Counted from the first letter of the stretch, positions 18,909-30,788 are shown. The stretch is 64,000 nucleotides of DNA from Cognatundibacterium aquatile (GCF_014699135.1 NZ_JACOFT010000002.1:1-64000), one strand, 5' to 3'. Notes: a model not told the origin generated them from the letters alone. A program made the numbers and translations.

Positions 18909-19859
18909 ATGATGAGATCAAGAAAATTAGTTTTATCTTTGTCTGCGCTGACGACGTTGTGTCTGAGCAGTTTTGCTTTTGCCGACGACAGCGTTATCTT
19001 GCCATCCTGGTCTGAATTTGTGCAGGTCAGGGAATCGGGAAAAGCCATCTGGCAACTGGAAATTGAAAACGATAGTCTGTTGATGAATAAGGACGATCGT
19101 TTTTATACCAGCGGTAATCATTTGCAGCAAAGCTTTGTCCGTCAGACAGCCGAGCAATCGACCGAATACGGATGGCGTATTGGGCAGGATTTATATACAT
19201 CGTCCGACATCAAACTACTGCCGTCGCAGTTGGCGCGAAATGACCATCCCTATGCCGGCTGGTTATATGCCGGGGTGTTCGGTCAGAAAACGCAGATGAC
19301 AGGACGCAGCTGGCGCTGGAGCGTGGATGTTGGCTGCCTCGGACCTTGCGCTGGCGGCGAGTGGACGCAAAATCATCTGCACCGTATTTTGCAGCAGGCG
19401 CAGCCTCAAGCCTGGAGCACGCAATTGCGCAACGAGTGGGGTCTGGTTTTGGGTACAGAAATGTCGCCGGGACGTTTATTGCCGTTTGAGGGAGTGGATA
19501 TTTCGCCACGCTTCAAAGCGCGGTTCGGCAATATATTTACGGATGCCAGCGCACAACTGGAGTTGCGTGCCGGCACCTTGAATCGCCTGCCGCACCAGCC
19601 TGCAAGTTATGCATTTGCCAGAGCAGAGGCAAAAGTCGTGGGCTATAACGCAACGATACAAGGCGGCTACTTCAATAACGAACAGGGAAAGCTCACACCT
19701 AAACGATCTGGCGGCGAAATAGAGTTGGGTTATTTATGGCAGGCTGAAAAATATGCTGTCAGTGCATCCGTGTTGCGAAGAGCAAATGAAATCAAGGAAA
19801 TATCGGATGCGACTGGCGCACAAAATTTTGTCAGATTGCAATTTTCTTATGCGATGTAA
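18909..19859 (+). CDS. LpxR-like lipid A deacylase, outer membrane beta-barrel
   Basis: 316 residues with a signal peptide (LVLSLSALTTLCLSSFAFA). This is the DUF2219/LpxR family, which removes the 3'-acyloxyacyl chain from lipid A in the outer membrane. Diagnostic segments are IENDSLLMNKDDRFYTSG (Asn-Asp and Asp/Tyr/Ser active-site positions), YTSSDIKLLPSQL and NDHPYAGWLYAG. The expected later His is in ENQ-like WTQNHLHRIL. The C-terminus ends FVRLQFSYAM with the aromatic alternation of a barrel strand. Together with the pagL stump at 316-492, this shows two lipid A remodelling activities in the lineage, one now lost. Confidence 0.87.
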   Translation: MMRSRKLVLSLSALTTLCLSSFAFADDSVILPSWSEFVQVRESGKAIWQLEIENDSLLMNKDDRFYTSGNHLQQSFVRQTAEQSTEYGWRIGQDLYTSSDIKLLPSQLARNDHPYAGWLYAGVFGQKTQMTGRSWRWSVDVGCLGPCAGGEWTQNHLHRILQQAQPQAWSTQLRNEWGLVLGTEMSPGRLLPFEGVDISPRFKARFGNIFTDASAQLELRAGTLNRLPHQPASYAFARAEAKVVGYNATIQGGYFNNEQGKLTPKRSGGEIELGYLWQAEKYAVSASVLRRANEIKEISDATGAQNFVRLQFSYAM

Positions 19860-19913
19860 GGCAAAATAAGTTGTTAGTGCGAAGGGGGAATTCGCGTACA
19901 TGTCCGAGAGTGA

Positions 19914-21596
<1,683 letters not shown>

Positions 21597-21598
21597 GC

Positions 21599-22453
21599 AT
21601 GAAATTATGCGGATTTGATGTTGGTCTCGACCAGCCGTTCTTCTTAATCGCTGGTCCTTGTGTGATCGAATCTCAGCAAATGGCGTTTGATACTGCAGGT
21701 CAGTTGAAAGAGATTACGCAAGTATTGGGGATTCCGTTTATCTACAAATCCTCTTTTGACAAAGCGAATCGTTCGTCCGGTACTTCTTTCCGCGGCCTCG
21801 GCATGGAAAAGGGATTGGACATTCTGGCTGAAGTTAAAAAGCAGATTGGTGTTCCAGTATTGACGGACATCCATGCGATAGATGAAATCGCGCCAGTTGC
21901 GGCGGTGGTCGATGTGCTGCAAACGCCCGCTTTTCTGTGCCGTCAGACTGACTTCATCGAAGCTTGTGGTCGCTCCGGTAAGCCAGTGAATATCAAGAAG
22001 GGGCAGTTTCTGGCACCGCATGATATGGTCAACGTGATTGCTAAAGCGCGAGCAGCGGCGAAAGCGGCTGGTCTGAATGAAGATAATTTCATGGCCTGTG
22101 AACGTGGTGCTTCGTTCGGCTATAACAATCTGGTGTCAGATATGCGCTCGCTGGCGATTATGCGTGAAACCAATTGCCCGGTCGTTTTCGATGCAACGCA
22201 TTCTGTGCAATTGCCAGGTGGGCAAGGTACAACATCAGGTGGGCAGCGTGAGTTCGTGCCTGTGCTGGCGCGTGCCGCGGTTGCGGTTGGCGTTTCTGGT
22301 TTGTTTATGGAAACACATCCGAATCCGGCGGTGGCAATGTCTGATGGTCCGAATGCAGTACCTTTGGGACGCATGAAAGAGTTGTTAGCCACTCTGATTG
22401 ATCTGGATCGTGTGGTTAAAAAGAACGGATTCCTCGAATCCAGCTTCGCATAA
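21599..22453 (+). CDS. kdsA: 3-deoxy-8-phosphooctulonate synthase
   Basis: 284 residues. KdsA condenses phosphoenolpyruvate with arabinose-5-phosphate to make KDO-8-phosphate for the lipopolysaccharide inner core. Signatures: AGPCVIES (~18-25), [43 protein letters not shown] and [13 protein letters not shown]. The Asn in DKANRS is typical of the metal-independent class. It is directly downstream of pyrG and probably translated from the same mRNA. Confidence 0.98.
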   Translation: MKLCGFDVGLDQPFFLIAGPCVIESQQMAFDTAGQLKEITQVLGIPFIYKSSFDKANRSSGTSFRGLGMEKGLDILAEVKKQIGVPVLTDIHAIDEIAPVAAVVDVLQTPAFLCRQTDFIEACGRSGKPVNIKKGQFLAPHDMVNVIAKARAAAKAAGLNEDNFMACERGASFGYNNLVSDMRSLAIMRETNCPVVFDATHSVQLPGGQGTTSGGQREFVPVLARAAVAVGVSGLFMETHPNPAVAMSDGPNAVPLGRMKELLATLIDLDRVVKKNGFLESSFA

Positions 22454-22650
22454 ATTGACATGTGCATGATTCGCCGCTGTCGACAGTGAATGGCAGCCGG
22501 CGAAAGATAAAGCGACGTTTTCTCCGCGATGTCCGGCTCTGTGATGAGTGGGGCGTCGCGATAGTTTTATCTGCAGCTTGGTTTTCCGCTGTGTGCAGAG
22601 TCAGAACAGGTTTTACTTTGTTATCTATATTGATCGTTGAGGAGAATTAA

Positions 22651-23934
<1,284 letters not shown>

Positions 23935-23956
23935 TCTGGTAACATGGTGCAAAAAA

Positions 23957-23978
23957 GGGGAACGCTGTTCCCCTTTTT
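23957..23978 (+). terminator. eno intrinsic terminator
   Basis: GGGGAAC (23957-23963), GCT loop, GTTCCCC (23967-23973), then five T. The upstream A run makes it potentially bidirectional. Confidence 0.93.
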
Positions 23979-24005
23979 ACTATTTTTATTCTGATGTGAG
24001 TCTTT

Positions 24006-24347
24006 GTGCGACTGATTGCTGTTTCCTTCGTTATTTTGCTGGCGCTGATCCAATATCCTTTGTGGTTGGGGAAGGGCGGCTGGTTGCGTGTGTGGGAATT
24101 TGAACGTCAGGTCGCTCAGGCGCAAAGTCAGAATGAAAAACTCAAAGAACGTAATGCCAAACTGGAATCGGAAGTCGCCGATCTGAAAACCGGTACCGAC
24201 TCTGTCGAAGAGCGTGCCCGGTTTGAATTAGGCATGATCAAAAAAGATGAGATTTTTGTTCAGATTCTGGATAAAAATGCGCCATCTCCCGCTTCTGTCA
24301 CCAGCACTTCTCCCGCCGAAAAGTCGCAAGCCGTCATTAGTCACTGA
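24006..24347 (+). CDS. ftsB: cell division protein FtsB
   Basis: 113 residues with a GTG start at 24006. Short cytoplasmic tip, one transmembrane helix (~3-21, [20 protein letters not shown]), then a periplasmic coiled coil (~33-68, [19 protein letters not shown]) and the FtsB/DivIC motif [20 protein letters not shown]. FtsB forms a complex with FtsL and FtsQ at the divisome. Position immediately downstream of eno is the conserved one. The C-terminal Ser/Pro tail is variable. Confidence 0.95.
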   Translation: MRLIAVSFVILLALIQYPLWLGKGGWLRVWEFERQVAQAQSQNEKLKERNAKLESEVADLKTGTDSVEERARFELGMIKKDEIFVQILDKNAPSPASVTSTSPAEKSQAVISH

Positions 24348-24573
24348 TTCATCCCCGATTCGACGCTGATGCAACGCGGATGTTGTTGCTATTCTTTTTT
24401 CTGTTTTTTTCTTAGTTTTTTCTTTGCTTTATTAACGTGAAGTTGCCACGTCTCGCGTTATCATAAGAAAACAGTTGAAAAATATCCAATGATGTCAGTC
24501 TTTCTGTGTGCCTGAATTCTGCATGATGAAAACGGGCAAACAGCTTGAATGTAATGATGCAGGAGTCGTGAAT

Positions 24574-26094
24574 ATGATACGAGTAGTCGCTGTCGTTGGT
24601 GCCGGTGCGATGGGGCGCGGCATTGCGCAGATCAGTGCTCAGGCTGGCTTGCAGGTATTGTTATTCGACACAAATGCGGCGGTTGTTGAAAAAGCCCGGG
24701 CTGATATTTTTGCGCAGTGGGATAAGTTGCAGCAAAAAGAAAAAATCACCCATCATCAATGTTCTGTCGCTAAATCAAAACTACATATCGTCAATGAGTT
24801 GCAGGCACTGGCTGCCAGCGATCTGGTGATCGAAGCCGTCGTCGAAAATATTGACATCAAACGCGATCTTTTCCGCCAGCTTGATCAGATTGTTCGCGAC
24901 GATTGCATACTGGCGACGAATACATCATCCCTTTCTGTGACTGCGATTGCCGCTTCCGGCAAGCTGCCGCAACGCGTGGCCGGACTACATTTTTTCAATC
25001 CCGTGCCGCTGATGAAAGTGGTTGAAGTGATCGACGGCTTGCTGACCGATGCGACGATAGCGCCACGGCTGATGAGTTTTGTTGGTGAGCTAGGTCATAC
25101 GCCCGTCAGGGCAAAAGATACCCCCGGCTTTATCGTTAATCACGCTGGCCGCGCATACGTGACGGAGGCGTTGCGGCTGCTGCAGGAAAACGTGGCGGAC
25201 TTTTCCCAGATCGACCAGATCATGCGCGACGCTGCGGGGTTCAGGCTGGGGCCGTTTGAATTGATGGATCTGACCGGCCTCGACGTCTCACATCCGGTGA
25301 TGGAAGCGATCTACCACCAATATTATGAAGAGCCACGTTATCGCCCCAGCGTGATTGCCGCACAACGCGTGCAGGCGGGCATACTCGGGCGCAAAACCGG
25401 GCGCGGGTTTTACACGTATCCGGCGGAGCCAGTCGCACCACGGCTACCTGACAGCACAGCCTGGACAGGTAAAGTCTGGCTCAGTCATGAAAATATGCTG
25501 GCGTCAGATGCCCTGACTGATTTATTTGTGCGTAGTGACGTCATCATCGATGAGAATGAGGCGCCATCGCCAGAATCAATTTGCATCGTCAGCCCTGATG
25601 GCGAGGATGTGAGTACCTGTGTTGCGCGGCTGGGATTAGACGCTCGCCGTACGCTGGGAATCGATAGTCTGACCGGCTGTCACGGCCACCTGACTCTGAT
25701 GTTGAATCCGGCATCCGATCCGGCTTTGGCACAGCGATTGGCGCTGAGTTTGGGTAAATATGGGCAGTCTGTGAGCCTGATACGCGATAGCTACGGCTTT
25801 GTCGTGCAGCGTATGCTGGCAAGTATCGTCAATGTTGCTTGCGATATTGTGCAGCAGGGCATCTGTACGCCGCAGGATCTGGATAAAGCGGTCGTTGCTG
25901 GCCTGGCTTATCCAATCGGGCCGCTCGCGTGGGGCGACAAACTGGGTGCTTTGCGTATACTATTGATACTAAGAAATTTGTTGAACAGCACAGGTGATCC
26001 CCGTTATCGCCCTAGTCCGTGGCTGGTGCGCAGGGCGCAACTGGGTTTATCGCTGTTGCACGTATCACCTGCAGAAGGAATCTCTGTCAGTTAA
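24574..26094 (+). CDS. 3-hydroxyacyl-CoA dehydrogenase (PaaH/PaaC type)
   Basis: 506 residues from ATG 24574, chosen because AGGAG is at 24561-24565; the open frame extends 22 codons further upstream. NAD-binding GAGAMGRGIAQ is at the N-terminus. HFFNPVPLMKVVEVI carries the catalytic His, and FIVNHAGRAYVTEALRLL leads to the first helical domain. A second 3HCDH C-terminal domain is at ~400-500 (DSYGFVVQRMLASIVNVAC). This two-C-domain arrangement is typical of 3-hydroxyadipyl-CoA/3-hydroxybutyryl-CoA dehydrogenases of the PaaH type. No paa genes are nearby. It lies beside glutaryl-CoA dehydrogenase, which suggests a role in dicarboxyl-CoA or aromatic breakdown. Confidence 0.9.
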   Translation: MIRVVAVVGAGAMGRGIAQISAQAGLQVLLFDTNAAVVEKARADIFAQWDKLQQKEKITHHQCSVAKSKLHIVNELQALAASDLVIEAVVENIDIKRDLFRQLDQIVRDDCILATNTSSLSVTAIAASGKLPQRVAGLHFFNPVPLMKVVEVIDGLLTDATIAPRLMSFVGELGHTPVRAKDTPGFIVNHAGRAYVTEALRLLQENVADFSQIDQIMRDAAGFRLGPFELMDLTGLDVSHPVMEAIYHQYYEEPRYRPSVIAAQRVQAGILGRKTGRGFYTYPAEPVAPRLPDSTAWTGKVWLSHENMLASDALTDLFVRSDVIIDENEAPSPESICIVSPDGEDVSTCVARLGLDARRTLGIDSLTGCHGHLTLMLNPASDPALAQRLALSLGKYGQSVSLIRDSYGFVVQRMLASIVNVACDIVQQGICTPQDLDKAVVAGLAYPIGPLAWGDKLGALRILLILRNLLNSTGDPRYRPSPWLVRRAQLGLSLLHVSPAEGISVS

Positions 26095-26300
26095 GAGATT
26101 CCGGTACGGTAGCCCGATACATGGAAAACAAATTTCAAGAGACAGCAATCAGAGTGGAAAGCAGTGCATGAATCAGGATAAATCACTGGCGTATGAAGGC
26201 ATATCAAAATACGTTGTCAGCTTCATCCGTCCGGTGTATGCGGTTTATGTGCTTGCGGGATTCAGATTAATAAAATTCAAAAATCATTCAGGAGAATTTG

Positions 26301-27476
26301 ATGGCCAAGGCAGTATTCAGTTGGGAAGATCCTTTATTGTTGTCCTCGCAGTTAACGGATGAAGAGCGCATGGTACAAGATGCCGCCCGCGCTTATTGCG
26401 AAGAAAAGCTGGCGCCGCGTGTGCTGGAGGCTTTCCGTCACGAGCGCACTGATCCATCGATTTTCCGTGAAATGGGCGAGCTGGGTCTGCTTGGTTCTAT
26501 GATCCCTTCCCAATATGGTGGTGCGGGCCTGAATTACGTTTGTTATGGTCTGGTCGCGCGTGAAGTCGAGCGCATTGATTCCGGCTACCGCTCTATGATG
26601 AGCGTGCAAAGTTCGCTGGTGATGGTGCCTATCAATGAATTCGGTAGTGAAGCGCAAAAGCAGAAATATTTGCCGAAACTGGCGTCGGGTGAATACATAG
26701 GATGCTTCGGCCTGACAGAGCCAGATCACGGTTCTGACCCCGGCAGCATGGTCACTCGCGCCAAAACGGTACCGGGCGGCTATTTGCTGACGGGCGCCAA
26801 AATGTGGATCACCAATAGCCCGATTGCCGATATTTTTGTGGTGTGGGCAAAAACAGATGATGGCCGTATCCGCGGCTTTATTCTGGAAAAAGGCTGGGAA
26901 GGTCTGACTGCACCGGCGATACACGGCAAGGTAGGCTTACGTGCATCCATTACCGGTGAAATTGTGATGGATGAGGTTTTTGTTCCCGAAGAAAACCTGT
27001 TGCCGCATGTCGAAGGCTTGAAAGGGCCATTCACCTGTCTGAATTCAGCGCGTTATGGTATCGCTTGGGGTGCGTTGGGTGCGGCAGAATTTTGCTGGCA
27101 CACGGCACGCCAGTACACACTCGACCGTCTGCAATTCGGTCGCCCGCTGGCGGCAAATCAGCTCGTGCAGAAAAAGCTGGCGGATATGCAGACCGAAATC
27201 ACACTGGCGCTGCAAGGTTGCCTGCGCTTGGGACGCATGAAAGACGAAGGCACGGCCGCAGTCGAAATCACCTCTATCATGAAGCGTAATTCCTGCGGTA
27301 AGTCGCTCGAAATCGCCCGCACTGCACGCGATATGCTGGGCGGCAACGGTATTTCAGATGAGTATGGCATTGCGCGCCATCTGGTGAACCTGGAAGTTGT
27401 GAACACCTACGAGGGCACACATGATATTCACGCCCTGATTCTGGGCCGGGCGCAAACGGGGATCGCCGCATTCTGA
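26301..27476 (+). CDS. gcdH: glutaryl-CoA dehydrogenase
   Basis: 391 residues from ATG 26301 (AGGAG at 26290-26294). Acyl-CoA dehydrogenase fold with the glutaryl-CoA-specific features [30 protein letters not shown] (FAD and substrate loop), [10 protein letters not shown] (substrate Arg), and [19 protein letters not shown] containing the catalytic Glu. The enzyme oxidises and decarboxylates glutaryl-CoA to crotonyl-CoA in lysine and tryptophan degradation. It follows the 3-hydroxyacyl-CoA dehydrogenase by 206 bases and probably has its own promoter. Closed by the terminator at 27499. Confidence 0.94.
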   Translation: MAKAVFSWEDPLLLSSQLTDEERMVQDAARAYCEEKLAPRVLEAFRHERTDPSIFREMGELGLLGSMIPSQYGGAGLNYVCYGLVAREVERIDSGYRSMMSVQSSLVMVPINEFGSEAQKQKYLPKLASGEYIGCFGLTEPDHGSDPGSMVTRAKTVPGGYLLTGAKMWITNSPIADIFVVWAKTDDGRIRGFILEKGWEGLTAPAIHGKVGLRASITGEIVMDEVFVPEENLLPHVEGLKGPFTCLNSARYGIAWGALGAAEFCWHTARQYTLDRLQFGRPLAANQLVQKKLADMQTEITLALQGCLRLGRMKDEGTAAVEITSIMKRNSCGKSLEIARTARDMLGGNGISDEYGIARHLVNLEVVNTYEGTHDIHALILGRAQTGIAAF

Positions 27477-27498
27477 TTGCGTCGCCATTCAAAAAAAA

Positions 27499-27523
27499 CC
27501 GCAGTGTTCGCTGCGGTTTTTTT
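27499..27523 (+). terminator. gcdH intrinsic terminator
   Basis: CCGCAG (27499-27504), TGTTCG loop, CTGCGG (27511-27516), then seven T. An upstream A8 run allows function in both directions. Confidence 0.93.
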
Positions 27524-27610
27524 ATTTCTGGATACTGCTGACAACTGCATCGTATCGGCCGGGTGTGGCGCACACATCTGCCTTCCAGATTCAAAAAAAA
27601 TAGCAATTCC

Positions 27611-27689
27611 AGGGGAGTATATTGCGTTTTTTGCTTATTCTCAGCGTAAATGCTGGGCTTTAAAATATACTCCGGGGAGTATATTTACC
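27611..27689 (+). repeat. palindromic dispersed repeat, copy B
   Basis: Same orientation and layout as copy A at 7966: AGGGGAGTAT start, the shared TTATTCTCAGCG, GGGCTTTAAAATATACTC, and the terminal hairpin AAATATACTCC (27663-27673) / GGAGTATATTT (27676-27686). It lies ~90 bases after the gcdH terminator. Confidence 0.85.
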
Positions 27690-28108
27690 CTGTTTTTAGC
27701 TGTTTTCATTTGTTTTTGCCTGTCCGTGACGAGTTTTGCACAGTCAGCCTTGAAGAAAAAAATGGCGGCGAAATGCGTATTCCAGTAAAAACCAACCATT
27801 CATTCCAGTTCAAAAACAGCCAACCATTCTCGTTCAATGGCGGCCAGTGATTTCGATCCGCAGTAGTCCATTGATTCCAGTCGGATACCGAAACGCCAGA
27901 AGTGATCATGTGAATTTGGAATGATGATTTTATATAACCGACGGCTTTCGCCCCGTTGCGGACATACGATTTTCTCAATAGCGGACATTCAATTCGGCAT
28001 AACTCACTGAATTTTTTCTTCGGATGGGCTAAAGCCAATAGGTGTTCAGTCGCAATGAATTTCGTAATTAGAGGTTACGCTCGTTAACAAGCTCCATTGT
28101 TAGCCGGG
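27690..28108. other. non-coding, repeat-rich spacer at the edge of the accessory patch
   Basis: No convincing gene. Three loosely repeated ~20-bp blocks (27792, 27820, ~27866; pattern CCAACCATTCATTCCAGTTC) lie here, followed by two minus-oriented copies of the short motif seen between the orphan genes (27950-27967 and 27974-27990). An imperfect hairpin GTTAACAA / TTGTTAGC sits at ~28083-28104, just after the stop of the 152-residue gene. A minus-strand frame at 27706-28038 reads through these repeats and is not believed. Confidence 0.5.
27950..27990 (-). repeat. two spacer-motif copies, minus orientation
   Basis: Read on the minus strand these give GAATGTCCGCTATTGAG (27974-27990) and GTATGTCCGCAACGGGGC (27950-27967). 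Both match the first half of the motif GAAYGNCCGCTWCTGGCCGA found in plus orientation at 28610, 28999, 29479 and 30567. Confidence 0.6.
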
Positions 28109-28567
28109 TCATATTTCAAGCGAACTTGCTCTGGTCGCAATATCTACAGGATAGTTTGGGGACACGTAAATCGTTGCTGTGGGACGCTCTGGACTCAGCT
28201 GATTGATGGCGATTGTGGCCAATTCAAGGTTGAACTTGTCCAAGTTGGCATTCATCGCTTCGAGAAAACCTTGGAAGCCATTGACTTCCCAATCAATGTC
28301 CATGCTGTGGAACTCCGCCATTATGTCGTACACATACTGGCCTTCGTTGAACGGCTTGCGCAACGCTACTTCAACGTTTTGAAATAAGCACCACGGCAGC
28401 CAATATGTCTCGCCAGTCTCAATAAGGCGCATTCCGACGGCCTCATTTTCATAAACCAACTCAAATGCGCGCGGACTACGTTTAACGGAAACCGGAGGCG
28501 TCTCGGTTGAGACCAATGGCTGTTCCGCCTTCGTTTTCTTTCCAAAAATTTTCGATAGGAAATTCAT
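28109..28567 (-). CDS. orphan protein of unknown function, 152 aa
   Basis: No family recognised. It begins MNFLSKIFGKKTKAEQ, a short basic amphipathic start rather than a signal peptide. The middle, GETYWLPWCLFQNVEVAL, and acidic DIMAEFHSMDIDWEVNGFQGF are compact and look like a small alpha/beta cytoplasmic protein, compatible with the immunity-protein size class. It is the last of four small minus-strand genes (29498, 29019, 28629, 28109) separated by short spacers that share a motif. Composition is AT-richer than the flanking core genes. Confidence 0.65.
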   Translation of the reverse strand: MNFLSKIFGKKTKAEQPLVSTETPPVSVKRSPRAFELVYENEAVGMRLIETGETYWLPWCLFQNVEVALRKPFNEGQYVYDIMAEFHSMDIDWEVNGFQGFLEAMNANLDKFNLELATIAINQLSPERPTATIYVSPNYPVDIATRASSLEI

Positions 28568-28609
28568 TCAAAATTCTAACGTTGTTATTCGCGGGTAAAC
28601 ATTTCATTT

Positions 28610-28628
28610 CACCTTCCGCTTCTGGCCG
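28610..28628 (+). repeat. spacer motif copy 1
   Basis: CACCTTCCGCTTCTGGCCG. On the minus strand it begins one base-step after the TGA stop (28629-28631) of the 117-residue gene. Confidence 0.65.
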
Positions 28629-28982
28629 TCAATCGCCATCGCTCAATTTATCTATCAATACAGAATCGAACCATACATCCTCGTACTCAGGAGCCAGCAA
28701 GACACGCCATCCTGGCGGCAGAGCTAAGTATGGAACAATCTTAGGGCAGCGGTCCACTAGATGAGCAATGTGAAGTGGCTGATAAAAATCGGGACCGTCC
28801 GAACTCTCTCCTCCATAGATATACCAGCCGCTTGCGCCGTTCTCTGGGTTTATGCGAAGAGCATTAAGTGGTAATTTACCAAGGGAACCGAGAGCAATTC
28901 CTACCTTCTCATTTTCTTCAGGTGGCATGTGTCCTGCGCCGAAACGCTGACAGACACCCAACTGGCCATTTTCTTTCGTCAT
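28629..28982 (-). CDS. small protein resembling Imm33-type immunity proteins
   Basis: 117 residues, no signal peptide. The segments ASGWYIYGGE, PDFYQPLHIAHL and PYLALPPGWRVLL with YEDVWFD resemble, from memory, the Imm33-like domain of small proteins that protect against polymorphic toxins. No toxin gene is adjacent in the window, so if correct it is an orphan immunity gene. The spacer to the upstream 123-residue gene is only 36 bases. The family assignment needs a profile search and is tentative. Confidence 0.6.
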   Translation of the reverse strand: MTKENGQLGVCQRFGAGHMPPEENEKVGIALGSLGKLPLNALRINPENGASGWYIYGGESSDGPDFYQPLHIAHLVDRCPKIVPYLALPPGWRVLLAPEYEDVWFDSVLIDKLSDGD

Positions 28983-28998
28983 AAATTATCGATTACAT

Positions 28999-29018
28999 GA
29001 ACGGCAGCTTCTGGCCGA
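28999..29018 (+). repeat. spacer motif copy 2
   Basis: GAACGGCAGCTTCTGGCCGA, filling most of the 36-base spacer between two genes. On the minus strand it directly abuts the TAG stop (29019-29021) of the 123-residue gene. Confidence 0.65.
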
Positions 29019-29390
29019 CTAGTGCCTTTGTAAAGCGTCTAATGGCGGAAAGGAGCATTGATAAACCAGAACTACCTTTCGTCCTCTATTGAGGTCAAGG
29101 CACATTTCACCATCAATCATATAAAGATATTTACCGTCTGGCCCTATGTATAGTGGAGTTATTTCCAACCTAAAACCGGCGTCTAATTTCCGTACGGAAT
29201 ATTCAAAATCATATTTTTCTTTATTGACGTTGTAATTACTTGACGCCCAGCTTTTCGCGACAATTAGAACATCTTTATCTGCCGTATTAAGTACGTATGA
29301 CTTCTTTGGAATCCATTTACTTTCATAGCTAACAAAAGCAAATGACGATGAAGATGTTACAAACAATAAGAATGCCCAGATGAATTTCAT
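29019..29390 (-). CDS. exported orphan protein, 123 aa
   Basis: No family recognised. The N-terminus MKFIWAFLLFVTSSSSFAF is a short Sec signal peptide with cleavage near residue 18, giving a mature protein of ~105 residues. The rest is polar with alternating Lys/Tyr-rich strands (NVNKEKYDFEYSVRKLD, LYIGPDGKYLYMIDG) and one Cys pair (GEMCLDL ... YQCSFPP). It is followed, one base-step after the TAG stop, by spacer motif copy 2. The upstream spacer of 107 bases is very AT-rich (TATATTATTAAC) and could hold a promoter. Confidence 0.6.
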   Translation of the reverse strand: MKFIWAFLLFVTSSSSFAFVSYESKWIPKKSYVLNTADKDVLIVAKSWASSNYNVNKEKYDFEYSVRKLDAGFRLEITPLYIGPDGKYLYMIDGEMCLDLNRGRKVVLVYQCSFPPLDALQRH

Positions 29391-29478
29391 GCGTTGCTTC
29401 GCTAGTCAAGTTTGAAGGAGAGGCCAGATACATTATTACATAAAGTTAATAATATAGCATCTAATTGAGAGCATGGTC

Positions 29479-29497
29479 GAATGACCGTTATTGGCCG
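29479..29497 (+). repeat. spacer motif copy 3
   Basis: GAATGACCGTTATTGGCCG. On the minus strand it directly abuts the TAG stop (29498-29500) of the small membrane protein gene. Confidence 0.65.
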
Positions 29498-29734
29498 CTA
29501 GGCGCCTTTTTTGCGAGAAAAATTCTGCCAACAACTAATTAAAACTAATGCCAGAAATGCGGATGGGAATGCGGTCACCAAATGCTCAGGTAAGACAAAC
29601 GGAAATACCTTGTCGAAAATTGTGTAGGCTAGTGAGAAGAACCAAGCCAACGACAAGACCCACTGCTTACGCCAAGCGTAGGCTGCGCTCGCAATAACAG
29701 TACCAACAAGAATCAAAATAGTAGCGATTTGCAT
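29498..29734 (-). CDS. small membrane protein, 78 aa
   Basis: Start set at ATG 29734 because GAGG lies 6 bases upstream on the minus strand; the open frame reaches 29866, but that part overlaps the hydrolase gene and is Ser/Arg-rich. Three hydrophobic segments are visible: IATILILVGTVIASAAYAW, VLSLAWFFSLAYTIF and FPSAFLALVLISCW, ending in a basic tail FSRKKGA. Function is unknown. It lies 67 bases downstream of the hydrolase gene and just before spacer motif copy 3. Confidence 0.6.
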   Translation of the reverse strand: MQIATILILVGTVIASAAYAWRKQWVLSLAWFFSLAYTIFDKVFPFVLPEHLVTAFPSAFLALVLISCWQNFSRKKGA

Positions 29735-29801
29735 TTTAAGCCTCATAAAAATTTGAGCGTCCGCTCCTGGCACATTCTTCCACTGGTACGCCTTGCGCTT
29801 C

Positions 29802-30488
29802 TCAACTGAAGAGGAACTTGCTGACCTCGAGATTGAGCTGGGCGAAAAACGGTTCGCGTTTCTCAATAGTATCTACGACGTTTGGCGGCAGTTCGTTCAT
29901 GAAGGAGAAGTGACCTGCACCCTCAATAAAACGGGCGTCCACCAGCGAACCCAGGGTGTTTTTTAGAAATACGGTCTGAGACGGGAGGGTAATAGAATCT
30001 AGCAAACCGGCCCACGCTTGCATCGGAGTGCGCACCTCATCAAGAGCGCCAGGCACTGTGAAGAAATCCATTGCCGGAGTGAACACCACCATTCGTTCTA
30101 TTCTTTTGTCTGCTTCAAAGTCTAGCTTTTTGCCGTCATGCATCCACATTTGACCGCCGGCCAAACCAATCAGTATCGCTGAGCCTATCGAATGTCCGAC
30201 GGCGTAGATAGCTTGTTCCGCTCGCGCTGCGAAGTCGAGTGCGAGACGAAGCCTCCGAATCCTCATTGCCAGTTCAGTCGCCGAAACCAAGCGGCTAGTT
30301 ATCCGCTCGAAGTGGGGCGCTATTACCGTACATCCCTGTTCAGCCAACATGTTCAACAGAGGCATGTGGCGACACGGGTTCCCACCGCCCCCCACTGCGA
30401 AAAGTACAGTCCGGGATGCACCAGGTGGCTGGAAGATGGAAACCGTAAATTCTCCCGTATCGTCTTTAAGTACAATTTGCTTGTTCAT
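29802..30488 (-). CDS. alpha/beta hydrolase of the accessory patch
   Basis: 228 residues from ATG 30488 (MNKQIVLKDDTGEF), preceded by GGAAAT; the frame extends to 30614 without a better ribosome site. Alpha/beta hydrolase features: an oxyanion region LFAVGGGGNPCRH, the nucleophile elbow AVGHSIGSA, and a late His in GAGHFSFMNELPP. Such serine hydrolases with unknown substrates are common. It is the first gene of the minus-strand run down to 28109. A spacer motif copy (30567-30588) lies upstream of it. Confidence 0.75.
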   Translation of the reverse strand: MNKQIVLKDDTGEFTVSIFQPPGASRTVLFAVGGGGNPCRHMPLLNMLAEQGCTVIAPHFERITSRLVSATELAMRIRRLRLALDFAARAEQAIYAVGHSIGSAILIGLAGGQMWMHDGKKLDFEADKRIERMVVFTPAMDFFTVPGALDEVRTPMQAWAGLLDSITLPSQTVFLKNTLGSLVDARFIEGAGHFSFMNELPPNVVDTIEKREPFFAQLNLEVSKFLFS

Positions 30489-30788
30489 ATTTCCGATATC
30501 CGAAAAAAGGCGTTTTATACTGTCACGATTCATTTGGCAGAACAACATCAGATTGGAGAGTGGCGTGATTGTCCGCAACTGGCCGAACTCGGACTGTGTC
30601 CGTAAGGATAGCATCTTGCTTCGCTGAAAAATAGGTGGAATATCACAACTTCGAATGGCGATGCCGACAATTCCACGAACACTAGCCGAGCTTCAAACTA
30701 TCCTTAGAATGGATGGCATTGGGCCGGAACGAGCAGCATGGCTGGAGCGAGAACAGCCGACGGAAGTAGATGAGAATACGCAGTGAAA
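30489..30788. other. spacer between the accessory patch and hslO
   Basis: Holds one more copy of the spacer motif (30567-30588) and a plus-strand 43-codon frame from ATG 30655 to 30786 (MAMPTIPRTLAELQTILRMD...), which may be a gene fragment but has no ribosome-binding site or recognised family. Nothing else is supported. Confidence 0.4.
30567..30588 (+). repeat. spacer motif copy 4
   Basis: GATTGTCCGCAACTGGCCGA plus AC. Same orientation as copies 1-3; it lies upstream of the alpha/beta hydrolase gene, at the outer edge of the orphan gene run. Confidence 0.55.

Noticed and set aside
22462-22650. 62-codon plus-strand frame between kdsA and eno
   Set aside because: Its stop abuts the eno start, its composition looks non-coding, and there is no ribosome site; treated as spacer.
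25994-26362. 122-codon plus-strand frame overlapping two dehydrogenase genes
   Set aside because: Covers the end of one well-supported gene and the start of the next in another frame; a shadow.
27706-28038. 110-codon minus-strand frame with repeated W/N-rich segments
   Set aside because: The repetitive peptide is a translation of the short DNA repeats in this spacer; no start signal and no recognised domain.
28083-28104. Possible attC half-site (GTTAACAA / TTGTTAGC)
   Set aside because: The pair is only a short hairpin; neither side fits RYYYAAC / GTTRRRY with L arms, unlike the site at 35557.
30655-30786. 43-codon plus-strand frame before the hslO terminator
   Set aside because: No ribosome-binding site and no family; could be a fragment, but evidence is too thin for a gene call.
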